Origin: Tous-C4FEB sp044356555
GTDB lineage: Bacteria; Verrucomicrobiota; Verrucomicrobiia; Opitutales; Opitutaceae
NCBI GenBank assembly: GCA_044356555.1
Contig: JBIKWB010000019.1
Coordinates: 1-64,000 of the forward strand
Direction: 5' to 3'
Length of the DNA stretch: 64,000 bases
Positions 26,706-34,813 of the stretch are shown piece after piece. The first letter of the stretch is position 1. Each line of letters opens with the position of its first letter. Below the pieces are notes generated by a model. It did not search any database and was not told where the DNA came from. It saw nothing but the letters and a program-made list of their open reading frames with translations. The position numbers and the translations under genes are program-made.

Positions 26706-27545
26706 TTACTTTTTCTCGGTCTCGGCCGGCGGCGCAATCAGCTTTTGTTTCTGCCCCTGCAGCTCCGGTTCCGTCACCGTCGCGAGCAATAAATTGGCCC
26801 GATCCGGTTTCGCCTGCTTGAACAACACGTTGGCCGCGTGCAACCGCAGCGTCTGCCGCTCCAAACCGGTCTCCGCTTTTTCCTCCAGCGCCGCCCAAAC
26901 CGCGAGCGCTTCATCCCACTGCGGCTCCGCCAAGTCGTAAAACGACTCACCGTAACGGTAACCAAACTCGAAGCGATCCGGCGCCAGCTCCGCCGCGGTC
27001 TTGAACGCTCCGTGCATCGCTTGGTCGAGCGCCGGCCGCGTCCATTCGCCGCTCTTGAGAAACTCATCCCGCGCCTCGTGCAGCAACGTGCCGACTTGGT
27101 AATGGTAGAGCGGCTCCTTGGGCATCAGCTTGATCGCCGCCATGAAATACGGGAACGCATCGAGCGGCCGGCCGTCCTCGGCGAGCAGATTACCGATCTG
27201 GTTTTTGACGAGCGGGATGTTCGGATCCAGCTGGTTCGACTTCAGCAACATCGCCGCCGCCTGCTTCCGCATATCGACCTTGCGCAGCAAATAGCCGTAG
27301 GAGGCGTAGGCTTCGGCGTGGTTGGGGTTGTCTTGGAGAAAACGTTCGTAGCTGTGGCTGAGTCGCTGGAGCTGCACGCGAAACGACTCCTCGTCGAGCT
27401 TGTCGCCCTGCTTCACCGCATCTTCGAAGAGCTCGCGCTGGCTTTCCGTGATCTGGCGGAGCGTGCGCTGGGCAAGCGTTTCGCTTTCCGCCGCTGGGAG
27501 CGAAAGCGCCAGGACCAGACCGAGAACGAGGGAGAAACGTTTCAT
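26706..27545 (-). CDS. Exported TPR-repeat protein
   Basis: Protein of 279 residues with a signal peptide (MKRFSLVLGLVLALSLPAAES) and tetratricopeptide-like helices from about residue 55 to 230, for example NHAEAYASYGYLLRK and EPLYHYQVGTLLHEA. It is probably a periplasmic scaffold. The C-terminus is Lys/Glu-rich (PPAETEKK). Start at 27545 is used because the longer frame to 27794 lacks a signal peptide. First gene of a three-gene unit with the protease and prmB. Confidence 0.8.
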   Translation of the reverse strand: MKRFSLVLGLVLALSLPAAESETLAQRTLRQITESQRELFEDAVKQGDKLDEESFRVQLQRLSHSYERFLQDNPNHAEAYASYGYLLRKVDMRKQAAAMLLKSNQLDPNIPLVKNQIGNLLAEDGRPLDAFPYFMAAIKLMPKEPLYHYQVGTLLHEARDEFLKSGEWTRPALDQAMHGAFKTAAELAPDRFEFGYRYGESFYDLAEPQWDEALAVWAALEEKAETGLERQTLRLHAANVLFKQAKPDRANLLLATVTEPELQGQKQKLIAPPAETEKK

Positions 27546-27655
27546 GCGAGAATTTTTGCGACCAGTCCAATCGGTGAAAGTGCCGCCGTAAACGTTCATC
27601 CGCTCGCCGCGCACAACACGGATGTAACCGGAAGCGACGTCAGTGATTGCAGCAG

Positions 27656-27709
27656 CATGGGCGTCCCGCCCATCGCATCGGAAACGGGCGGGCGCGACGC
27701 CCGTGCCAC
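27656..27709 (+). repeat. Dispersed hairpin repeat, copy B
   Basis: ATGGGC-GTCCC-GCCCAT (27657-27673) is a perfect stem, followed by GGAAACGGGCGGGC and GCCCGTGCCAC. It matches copy A at 1557 and the reverse complement of copy C at 37534, but lacks the middle hairpin. Confidence 0.7.
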
Positions 27710-27816
27710 TCGAGCAGCGCACGCCATGACTACACCCCCAGTTACACCCGCCCCTTTCGCACACCCCTTGTTCTCCCCGTCCCGGAAGCATCAAGGCGTG
27801 CCTGAGTCTTCGGGCA

Positions 27817-27873
27817 CCTATCTTTCTGACTCTCCCGGGCGTATACAGACCAAGCGTAGGTCAGAAAAATAGG
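27817..27873. repeat. 14-bp inverted repeat, 29-base spacer
   Basis: Arms 27817-27830 and 27860-27873 pair at 13 of 14 positions. There is no coding sequence between them. It may be a remnant of a small mobile element or a binding site. Confidence 0.5.
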
Positions 27874-28059
27874 GCCATAAAAATGCCGACCACTCGATCT
27901 ACCCACCGGAAACAGCGAGGAACCGAATCTTTGATTTACCCGTTAGGTGAATCACCGGTCCAGTCGGATTCTACTTCAAACGCATTGATTCGCGCCGGTC
28001 AGCGGAAATTTAGCGGTTCCTCCTTCTGCGATTTTTTTGGTTGATGGATCCTCTCGCAG

Positions 28060-28440
28060 TTACGTCGCGCCCACCAGTTCCGCCAACGGCACCACCTCCA
28101 CACGTTTATCCAACCGGTAACGACGCTCACCGGGGTAACCGACGATGAGCTGGTCGAGCTTAAGATCGGTGAGAGCGATGCGCATCGAGGGCGTGAGCGT
28201 GGGGGCGTCGGCGCGCTTGCATTCGACGCCGATGCGCTCGGGTTCCGCGAGACGCGCCAAACTGGCGGGATCTTCGAGATCGAAGTAGTTCGGCGAATCC
28301 GCCGAGACGAATTCGCGGGCGAGCGTCGTCTTGCCGCACCGACGCGGACCCAGCAACGCAACAACCCCGCTGCGGCGCAAAGCGGTGCGGACGAGAGCAA
28401 GGTCAGTCGTGCCGGCCAAAATAGCCCGGAAAGCCACCAT
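28060..28440 (-). pseudogene. Internally deleted AAA_14/DUF4143 ATPase
   Basis: The 126-residue frame starts like an ATPase of the AAA_14 (DUF4143-containing) group: VALLGPRRCGKTT is Walker A and FDLEDP follows it as usual. It then jumps directly into GVECKRADAPTLTPSMRIAL, which in full proteins lies in the C-terminal nuclease-like region roughly 250 residues later. The middle, including Walker B and most of DUF4143, is missing. The deletion is in frame, so the remnant is open but cannot be an active ATPase. The start codon lies inside an 18-bp perfect inverted repeat. Confidence 0.8.
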
Positions 28441-28474
28441 GAAAATCCCGCAGTCACTGCGGGATTTTCATGGT
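28436..28474. repeat. Perfect 18-bp inverted repeat
   Basis: ACCATGAAAATCCCGCAG, loop TCA, then the exact complement. It covers the start codon of the broken ATPase (28438-28440) and a mirrored ATG. No T-run follows on either side, so it is not a standard terminator. It may mark an inverted duplication formed with the deletion. Confidence 0.85.
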
Positions 28475-28846
28475 AATCTCCGATTCAGTTCGGGAAGCCA
28501 ATCCACCCAACCCACAAGAGGGAAAAGTTGGCCCGGGTCCCCGCGCCCGTGGGGCCGTGAACCGCCGCGGCTGAGCCGGGTTGCATCTCGAGGGTGGCGG
28601 CGGGCTTCGACCGGAGCGGGCCGCCCTACATCGCCTCAATCATCCACGTAAATCGACCCGGGCGTTACCGCTGCCAGCGCCCCTGCGGTCGGCGACGCGC
28701 CCGCCCGCACCACGCTCCGCTCCCCTCCCCTTCAGCCCTATCCGGGCCAATCCGAATTCTATCTCATCCCATCCGCCCCGGCCCGGCGGTGGACAACTGG
28801 CCGGCCCTATTCGTAATCCTCAGCCTCTCTCCCGCTCCCGCGTCCC
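28475..28846. other. Intergenic region, no gene
   Basis: 372 bases upstream of the desaturase. It holds the repeat at 28584-28629 and otherwise low-complexity C-rich sequence. No clear promoter or reading frame was seen. Confidence 0.55.
28584..28629 (+). repeat. Intergenic repeat resembling 9086-9125
   Basis: Starts CATCTCG and ends CCGCCCTAC like the first copy, with matching GCGGGCT and CCGG blocks between. Confidence 0.45.
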
Positions 28847-29908
28847 GTGAACGACCCGATCAAAATCAACTGGTATCGCTCCCCGGTCGACCGCGCCGTC
28901 ATGAGCGAACTCATGCGGACGAGTGACCTCCGCGGCTTTCTCCAGGTCATTCCGCAACTCGCCCTTTTCGCCGCCACCGGCGCGCTCGCCTACGCCGCGT
29001 ACCTGCACGTTTCCGCCGCCAACTGGCCTTGGGCCGTGCCGCTCCTGCTTGGCGCGCTCTTCGTCCACGGCACGTTCTCCAGCTTCCTCGGCTCCGTCGG
29101 CCCGGTCCACGAGCTCTGCCACAAAACTCCGTTTCGCTCCAAGGGGCTCAACGAGTTCTTTCTGAAAATTTTTTCCTTCTTAAGCTGGAGCGACTACATC
29201 GGGTTCCGCCCCAGCCACGTCAAACACCACCAAGTCACCGTCCACACCGACCACGACGGCGAGGTCGTGCTCCCGCGCAAACTGAACCTCGGCTTTGTCT
29301 CGTTCTACCTCGGCCTGCTTACCGTCCGCCCCAGCCTCGTCGCCCGCCGCATTTGGGCCCTTGTCGCCGCCACGCGGGGCCGGATCGTCGACGGCGAACT
29401 CAACGGCTCCTGGCTCCAACGCGTGCTCCCCGAGACCAACGCCGCCCTCCGCGCGGAACACCGCCGCTGGGCCTGGACTGTCCTCCTCGGCCAGGCTGCG
29501 CTCGCCGCGGCGTTCATCGCCACCGGCCATCCGTTTCTGATCCTCATCGTCAACTGCGGCTCGTTCTACTGCTTCTGGTTCGCCGCGCTGTGCGGCCTCC
29601 CACAACACATCGGACTCTCGCCCAATGTCCCCGATTTTCGCCTGTGTTGCCGCACCTATACCTGCGGCCGGTTCATCGGCTTTCTCTACTGGAACATGAA
29701 CTACCACGTCGAACACCGCTTGTTTCCCGCCGTGCCGTTTTACAACCTGCCCAAACTCCGCGCCGCCCTCGCCGCCGATCTCCCGCCCGCGACCCACGGC
29801 CTCATCGCCACCTGGCGCAAGATCCTCCCCATCCTTCGCCGCCAGGACTCCGACCCCACCTACGCGTTCATCCCGGGCCTGCCCGCTTCGGCCAAGTCTC
29901 CCGCGTAA
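28847..29908 (+). CDS. Membrane fatty acid desaturase
   Basis: Di-iron membrane desaturase of 353 residues. The three histidine boxes are HELCH (88-92), HVKHH (124-128) and HVEHR near residue 287, with four or more membrane segments. These enzymes put double bonds into acyl chains; related proteins act on sphingolipids or carotenoids, so the exact lipid is open. Translation starts with GTG at 28847 after a long non-coding stretch. It stands alone. Confidence 0.87.
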   Translation: MNDPIKINWYRSPVDRAVMSELMRTSDLRGFLQVIPQLALFAATGALAYAAYLHVSAANWPWAVPLLLGALFVHGTFSSFLGSVGPVHELCHKTPFRSKGLNEFFLKIFSFLSWSDYIGFRPSHVKHHQVTVHTDHDGEVVLPRKLNLGFVSFYLGLLTVRPSLVARRIWALVAATRGRIVDGELNGSWLQRVLPETNAALRAEHRRWAWTVLLGQAALAAAFIATGHPFLILIVNCGSFYCFWFAALCGLPQHIGLSPNVPDFRLCCRTYTCGRFIGFLYWNMNYHVEHRLFPAVPFYNLPKLRAALAADLPPATHGLIATWRKILPILRRQDSDPTYAFIPGLPASAKSPA

Positions 29909-30064
29909 TATGCCTAGGCCGCCTGCGCCCGCCGTCTCCCCGTTATGCCCCAAAGGCGTTTGTCATCTAATTGATGACAATCCAATCGGGCCGCTTCCCT
30001 TCAAAATCCTCACGAACTAGCCTTGGCCCGTTGGCGTATTTGCACCGTCCACTTCCCTCCTTTT

Positions 30065-31456
30065 ATGCCCGCTTTTCCCGAATCCCTCCGCCTCGAGCTC
30101 CGCGCCCTCCTCGGGGCCGACAATCTCGTCGAATCCGGAGACACGCTCGAGATGCTCTCCAAGGATTACTACTGGTATTCCCCCGCCCTCCGGCCGCTGC
30201 TCGACGCCAAGCGCGCCGATGTCGTAGCCAAGCCCGGCACCGTCGACGAACTCCGCGCCCTCCTCGCCGCGTGCTACGCCGCCGGCGTCGCCGTCACCCC
30301 GCGCGGCGGCGGCACCGGTAACTACGGCCAATGTATGCCCATCCACGGCGGGGTCGTGGTGGACTGCTCGCGTCTCGACCGCATCCACTCCGTCGAAGGC
30401 GGCGTCGTGCGCGCCGAGCCCGGCGCCCGCCTCATCACCATCGAGACGCTCGCCCGCCCCGCCGGCTGGGAGCTGCGTTGCTACCCTTCGACTTGGGTCA
30501 AGGCCACCCTCGGCGGCTTCTTCGGCGGCGGCGCCGGCGGGATCGGCGGCGTGCGGTGGGGCGGCATCGCCTCCGGTGACACCGTCAAATCCATCACCAT
30601 TCTCACCTGCGAAGCGGCGCCCCGCACGCTCCGCTTCGAGGGCGCCGAGGCCATGGTTGCCCTCCGCACGTTCGGCACCACCGGCGTCATGATCGAAATC
30701 GAGATGCGCCTCGCCCCGAAGATCGACTACGACCAACTCGCCTTCAGCTCGCCCGATTGGGACAAACTGCTCGCGTGGACCGACGCCGCCATGCGCAACG
30801 GCACCTGGCGCAAACGCGTCGCCACCCAGTTCCAGTGGCCCATCCCGTCTTATTTCAAACCCATCAAGAAATACATCCGCGAAAACGAACACGTCAGCTT
30901 CCTCATGCCCGACCGCGCCCAGACCGCCGAGATGGTCGTCTCCGCCGAGGCCGCCGGCCTCACCGTCACTTACAACCGCGAGCTCCTTGATCCGCCTAAG
31001 CCGCCCTACCTTTCAGACTTCACCTACAACCACACCACGCTCTGGGCGATGAAGACCGATCCCGCGATCACCTACGTGCAGACCGGCTTCACCGACGATT
31101 TCAAGAACCAGATCGCCACACTCATGGCGCGTTACCCCGGCGAGGTGCTCATCCACCTCGAATGGGGCGCCCGTGATCCCGCCCGCGCCGTCGGCCCCAA
31201 CGCCTCGCCCGACGCCATCGGCGTCGGCGGCATCCCGCTCATCCGCTACACGACCGCCGAGCGCTTCGACGAAATCGTCGCCCATATGCGGAGTATGGGT
31301 ATGCACGTCGGCAACACCCACACCTACCACCTCACCGCCACGACCCCCGAAGGCACGCTCGCCCGCCACGCCTTGAAACACGCCGTCGATCCCCGCGGTC
31401 TCATGAACCCCGGCAAGATGCACACGTTCCCTTTGAATCCTTTCGCCACCGCCTGA
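30065..31456 (+). CDS. FAD-linked oxidase (PCMH type), glycolate/lactate-like
   Basis: FAD-dependent oxidoreductase of 463 residues. The PCMH FAD-binding domain is at about 45-220, with TPRGGGTGNYGQ (near 79-90) binding the pyrophosphate. The C-terminal domain ends DPRGLMNPGKMHTF, the standard tail of GlcD-like oxidases. Likely substrates are 2-hydroxy acids such as glycolate or D-lactate. Start at 30065 follows a CTTTT-rich stretch; the upstream extension is rejected. It is 44 bases from a second, FMN-type hydroxyacid oxidase. Confidence 0.85.
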   Translation: MPAFPESLRLELRALLGADNLVESGDTLEMLSKDYYWYSPALRPLLDAKRADVVAKPGTVDELRALLAACYAAGVAVTPRGGGTGNYGQCMPIHGGVVVDCSRLDRIHSVEGGVVRAEPGARLITIETLARPAGWELRCYPSTWVKATLGGFFGGGAGGIGGVRWGGIASGDTVKSITILTCEAAPRTLRFEGAEAMVALRTFGTTGVMIEIEMRLAPKIDYDQLAFSSPDWDKLLAWTDAAMRNGTWRKRVATQFQWPIPSYFKPIKKYIRENEHVSFLMPDRAQTAEMVVSAEAAGLTVTYNRELLDPPKPPYLSDFTYNHTTLWAMKTDPAITYVQTGFTDDFKNQIATLMARYPGEVLIHLEWGARDPARAVGPNASPDAIGVGGIPLIRYTTAERFDEIVAHMRSMGMHVGNTHTYHLTATTPEGTLARHALKHAVDPRGLMNPGKMHTFPLNPFATA

Positions 31457-31500
31457 CTAACAACAGCGCGCTCGACACACTCCTTCACTCGTCTTTCCCC

Positions 31501-32676
31501 ATGAGCAAGACCCCCGTCAGCAGTTTTGGCATCGGCCATCAGATGAAAATCTATTGGGACGGCCGCGACCAAGGTCCCCCCGCCCTCCCGGTCACGATCG
31601 AAAAACTTCGAGAACTCGCCCGCGCCGCCCTTCCGCCGGCGGCCTTCGCCTACATCGGCGGCGCCGGTCTCGAAGAAACGATGGCCGCCAACCGTTCCGA
31701 TTTCGGCACATGGCGCATCGTGCCCCGGATGCTCACCGATCTCTCGACGCGTTCGCTCGCCTCGACGATCCACGGCCAAGCCTCCTCCGCCCCCGTCATG
31801 ATCGCGCCCATCGGCCTCCATGAGCTCTATCACCCCGAAGGCGAACTCCCGGCCGCCCGCGCCGCCGCCGCCCGAAAAATTCCTTTCACCCTCAGTTGCC
31901 AATCCTCGCGCACGATCGAGGACGTCGCCGCCGCGATGGGCGATGCCCCGCGTTTTTTTCAACTCTACTGGAGCCGCGACCGCGACCTCACGTGCAGCTT
32001 CATCCGCCGCGCCGAAGCCGCCGGTTTTTCCGCGCTCGTCGTCACCCTCGACACCCGCCTGCTCGGTTGGCGCCCCCACGACCTCGACCTCGGACACAAC
32101 CCGTTTCTCCTCGGCAAGGGCCAGGCCAACTACACGAGCGACCCGGTCTTCCGAGCCGCCCTCGCGCGCCCGCCCGAAGAAGACCGTCTCGCCGCCACCA
32201 AACATTTTCTCACCGTCTTCAACGACCTCGCCATCACCTGGGACGACCTCGCGTGGCTCCGCGCGCAGACGAAGCTGCCCATCACCCTGAAGGGCATTCT
32301 CCACCCCGACGACGCGCGCCGTGCCCTCGCCTGCGGCATGCAAGGCCTGATCGTCTCCAACCACGGCGGCCGCCAAGTCGACGGCAGCATCTCCGCCATC
32401 GCCGCGCTCCCCGCCATCGTCGACGCCGTGGGCGGACAACTCGAAATCGGCCTCGACAGTGGCATCCGCTCCGGCGCTGACGCCGTGAAAGCGCTCGCGT
32501 TGGGCGCGAACTACATCGGCTTAGGGCGTCCCTGCGTCTACGGCCTCGCCGCCGGCGGCGAAACGGGCGTCGGCTGGGTCATCGACAACTTCACCACCGA
32601 GCTCGACCTCACGATGACGCTCTCCGGCTGCACGTCCCCCGCGCACCTGAAACGCGACCTGCTCGTGCGGGCGTAG
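31501..32676 (+). CDS. FMN-dependent alpha-hydroxy-acid oxidase/dehydrogenase
   Basis: TIM-barrel flavoenzyme of the glycolate oxidase/lactate dehydrogenase LldD family, 391 residues. AFAYIGGAGLEETM (about 42-55) and VMIAPIG bind FMN, and SNHGGRQVDG (about 284-293) carries the catalytic His and Arg. Oxidises L-2-hydroxy acids. Being next to the FAD-type oxidase of the opposite stereochemical class suggests that both isomers of a hydroxyacid are used, which is inference. Confidence 0.88.
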   Translation: MSKTPVSSFGIGHQMKIYWDGRDQGPPALPVTIEKLRELARAALPPAAFAYIGGAGLEETMAANRSDFGTWRIVPRMLTDLSTRSLASTIHGQASSAPVMIAPIGLHELYHPEGELPAARAAAARKIPFTLSCQSSRTIEDVAAAMGDAPRFFQLYWSRDRDLTCSFIRRAEAAGFSALVVTLDTRLLGWRPHDLDLGHNPFLLGKGQANYTSDPVFRAALARPPEEDRLAATKHFLTVFNDLAITWDDLAWLRAQTKLPITLKGILHPDDARRALACGMQGLIVSNHGGRQVDGSISAIAALPAIVDAVGGQLEIGLDSGIRSGADAVKALALGANYIGLGRPCVYGLAAGGETGVGWVIDNFTTELDLTMTLSGCTSPAHLKRDLLVRA

Positions 32677-32888
32677 CCGGCTCGCCGCGAACGGGTAAAG
32701 CCACGTTTCGACGGCAACCGACTTTGGTCCAAGCCGGCCAAACCGCCCCGACCGCGCGCAGGAAAATTTCTGCGCAGCCTCAGCCAAAGGACACGGGCGC
32801 TTTTTTGCGGTCGCCCTCGCTTTGCCCTTGGCGCTCGTGGGACTTGCCCGGCTCCGGGCCCGATCCTTTCAACCCGGCGCGGTCAAAC

Positions 32889-33014
32889 ATGCCGCTTATG
32901 AGTAAGGGCTCGAAGCGCGGGTTGCCCAAATTCCCCAAAATCGTGCTCGTCGAAGGCAAATGGGTCGACGGCGTCACCACCCGCGCCCGCTCCGGCCGGG
33001 CCTCCGTTTCCTGA
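32889..33014 (+). pseudogene. C-terminal remnant of a LacI-family regulator
   Basis: The short frame encodes KRGLPKFPKIVLVEGKWVDG, which is the usual final strand of LacI-type regulators (compare the truncated regulator at 54103, ending PKTVLIEGRWVPG). Nothing of the DNA-binding or sugar-binding domains remains upstream; 32677-32888 holds no related frame. A decayed regulator next to the hydroxyacid oxidases. Confidence 0.65.
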
Positions 33015-33067
33015 CCGCCACGTTCGGGCAGTCAAAAAAACGTCTGTCCGTCGTCCCGCGCGACCCG

Positions 33068-33655
33068 ATGCTTGCCTCCTTTCGCGCCGGCCCCGACGCT
33101 TTGCCCGTGCGTCGCTCTCCTTTATCTTCCGTCCTCTTCGCCCTCCCATTGCTCTGCCTCCCGCTGCTGCTCACGAGCTGCGTCTCCCCGCAGATCATCA
33201 GCAAAATCACGATCACCGGTGGAAAAGTGGTCCCCTTCACCTTCGGCTCCAAGGGCGCCGAACCCGGCCGCGCCAACGGCTACGAGGTCCGGACCGCCGT
33301 CTATCTGCCCTCCGAAGACGGCCAGGAGATCCGCTATCAATTCTCCTTCTCCGCCCCGGCCGGCGCGGCCCTCACGCGCGTGCAGGTCTCGGATGTCACC
33401 GAGGAAGCCGCGGCCGTTCCCCTCGTAAACGACGCCGTGCCGAAAATTGAGGCAGGCAGCTGGAAGGGCACCTCCGAGCCCCAGCGCGCCGGAGATGAAC
33501 ACCTCGCGTGGGTCTATACGATCACGACTTCGATGCGCGTCTACCACTTCGTGCTCACCGACACGGCGGGCAAGACCACCGAGATCTATCACGTCACCGC
33601 TTACCCGGATTTCGTGAAATCCCTCACGCGCAAAAAGTGGGGCGCCAACTACTGA
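33068..33655 (+). CDS. Lipoprotein of unknown function
   Basis: Protein of 195 residues with an N-terminal signal ending in lipobox LTSC (Cys about 38), so it is probably a lipid-anchored envelope protein. The mature part is predicted mostly beta: SKITITGGKVVPFTFG and WVYTITTSMRVYHFVLTD are strand-like. No known domain was recognised. It lies 43 bases before the prepilin peptidase gene on the same strand; a shared role in envelope assembly is possible but unproven. Confidence 0.65.
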   Translation: MLASFRAGPDALPVRRSPLSSVLFALPLLCLPLLLTSCVSPQIISKITITGGKVVPFTFGSKGAEPGRANGYEVRTAVYLPSEDGQEIRYQFSFSAPAGAALTRVQVSDVTEEAAAVPLVNDAVPKIEAGSWKGTSEPQRAGDEHLAWVYTITTSMRVYHFVLTDTAGKTTEIYHVTAYPDFVKSLTRKKWGANY

Positions 33656-33698
33656 CCGGCCTATTCCCCGCTCCATCGGGCCAGTCCGGTTACTATCG

Positions 33699-34616
33699 AT
33701 GAACCTTTCCGCCTACACCGAACTTTCCGCCCAACTGCCGTGGTTTTTCCCCGCGGCCGTCGCGGTCTTCGGGGCCATGGTCGGGAGTTTTCTCAACGTC
33801 GTCATTTACCGCGTGCCGGCGGAGAAATCCATCGTCACGCCCGGCTCGCACTGCGGCTGCGGCCGGCCGATCGCCTGGCGCGACAACATCCCCGTGCTTT
33901 CGTGGCTGCTCCTGCGCGGCCGGGCCCGCTGCTGCGGCCGGCCGTTCTCATTTCGCTATCCTTTTGTCGAGCTGCTCACCGCCGGGCTTTTTCTCGCCTG
34001 CTGGCTGACGTTTCCTCCCGCGGTCGCGGCCGTGGGCTGGGTGTTTGTCGCGTGTTTGGTCTGCGCCACGTTCATCGATCTCGATCACATGATCATCCCC
34101 GATGTGTTCACCCTTGGGCTCGGCGTTTTCGGGGTTTTGCTCTCATTGCTGGTGCCGGCGCTTCACGGCCAACAACATGAATTCTTCGCCCTCGCCAGTC
34201 TGCGCTCCGCCACCGTCTCGCTTCAGGGCCTGCTGGTCGGATCGGGGCTCGTGCTCTGGATCGCACTGCTGGCGGAGTTTGTTTTCAAGAAAGAGGCGAT
34301 GGGCTTCGGTGACGTAAAATTCGTGGGCGCCATCGGGGCGTTCACCGGCTGGCAGGGAGCGGTGACGTCGGTGTTCGGCGGCGCGGTCGTCGGCACGCTG
34401 TGGTTCATCATCGCCCTCATTTGGCAAAAAGTCGCCGGCCGTTCCCCGGCCCCGGCCGCGCTGAAATCAGAAACGCCGGAGGGCGAACCCGCCGCGCTCG
34501 GCTTCGGCGTGCAAGTGCCGTTCGGCCCGATGCTGGCCATCGCCGCGGTGCTCTATTTTCTGGTTTTCCGGGGCTTCGTCGACGCGTGGTTCGCGCAATT
34601 CGGCGAGCTGTTCTAA
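33699..34616 (+). CDS. pilD: Type IV prepilin peptidase (A24)
   Basis: Membrane aspartic protease of 305 residues that trims type IV pilin or type II secretion pseudopilins. GSFLNVVIYRVP opens the first segment; catalytic Asp127 lies in FIDLDHMIIPD and Asp205 in GFGDVK. The zinc-binding loop is atypical: instead of two CxxC pairs it has CGC (52-54) and CC (78-79), so the spacing differs from the standard. The family is expected to methylate too, but this loop may not be fully functional. No pilin genes are in the window. Confidence 0.87.
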   Translation: MNLSAYTELSAQLPWFFPAAVAVFGAMVGSFLNVVIYRVPAEKSIVTPGSHCGCGRPIAWRDNIPVLSWLLLRGRARCCGRPFSFRYPFVELLTAGLFLACWLTFPPAVAAVGWVFVACLVCATFIDLDHMIIPDVFTLGLGVFGVLLSLLVPALHGQQHEFFALASLRSATVSLQGLLVGSGLVLWIALLAEFVFKKEAMGFGDVKFVGAIGAFTGWQGAVTSVFGGAVVGTLWFIIALIWQKVAGRSPAPAALKSETPEGEPAALGFGVQVPFGPMLAIAAVLYFLVFRGFVDAWFAQFGELF

Positions 34617-34635
34617 AGCCTGAATTTGACCGGAC

Positions 34636-34695
34636 CTGTAGGCCCGACCGTGGGTCGGGCTGGTCTTCCCAACCGATCAACGGTCGGTTCTACAG
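34636..34695. repeat. Three-way-junction palindromic element
   Basis: Outer arms CTGTAG (34636-34641) and CTACAG (34690-34695) enclose two hairpins, GCCCGACC-GTG-GGTCGGGC and AACCGA-TCAACGG-TCGGTT. The nested architecture is like that of the element at 54383-54459, with different sequence; the left half recurs at 20534-20558. Confidence 0.7.
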
Positions 34696-34813
34696 CCGGA
34701 TGGCGTCTCGCATGCGGGAGACCCACCTCGAAGCAGGGCGCGAAGCGGTCTCAACCCACAAAAAAGCCGGTGCGGAATTCGCACCGGCCGAGATCTTAAA
34801 GCAGAAGCGCCGC

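Larger units (their letters stand above)
27546..28059. other. Intergenic region with repeats, no gene
   Basis: About 510 bases with lower coding character. Besides the dispersed repeat at 27656-27709 it holds a 14-bp inverted repeat with one mismatch, CCTATCTTTCTGAC at 27817-27830 and its near-complement at 27860-27873. AT content rises after 27870. The TPR-protein promoter must be near 27550-27600. Confidence 0.6.

Noticed and set aside
28436..28474. The 18-bp inverted repeat as a rho-independent terminator
   Set aside because: No T-run follows on either strand, and it covers a start codon, so a terminator role is unlikely.
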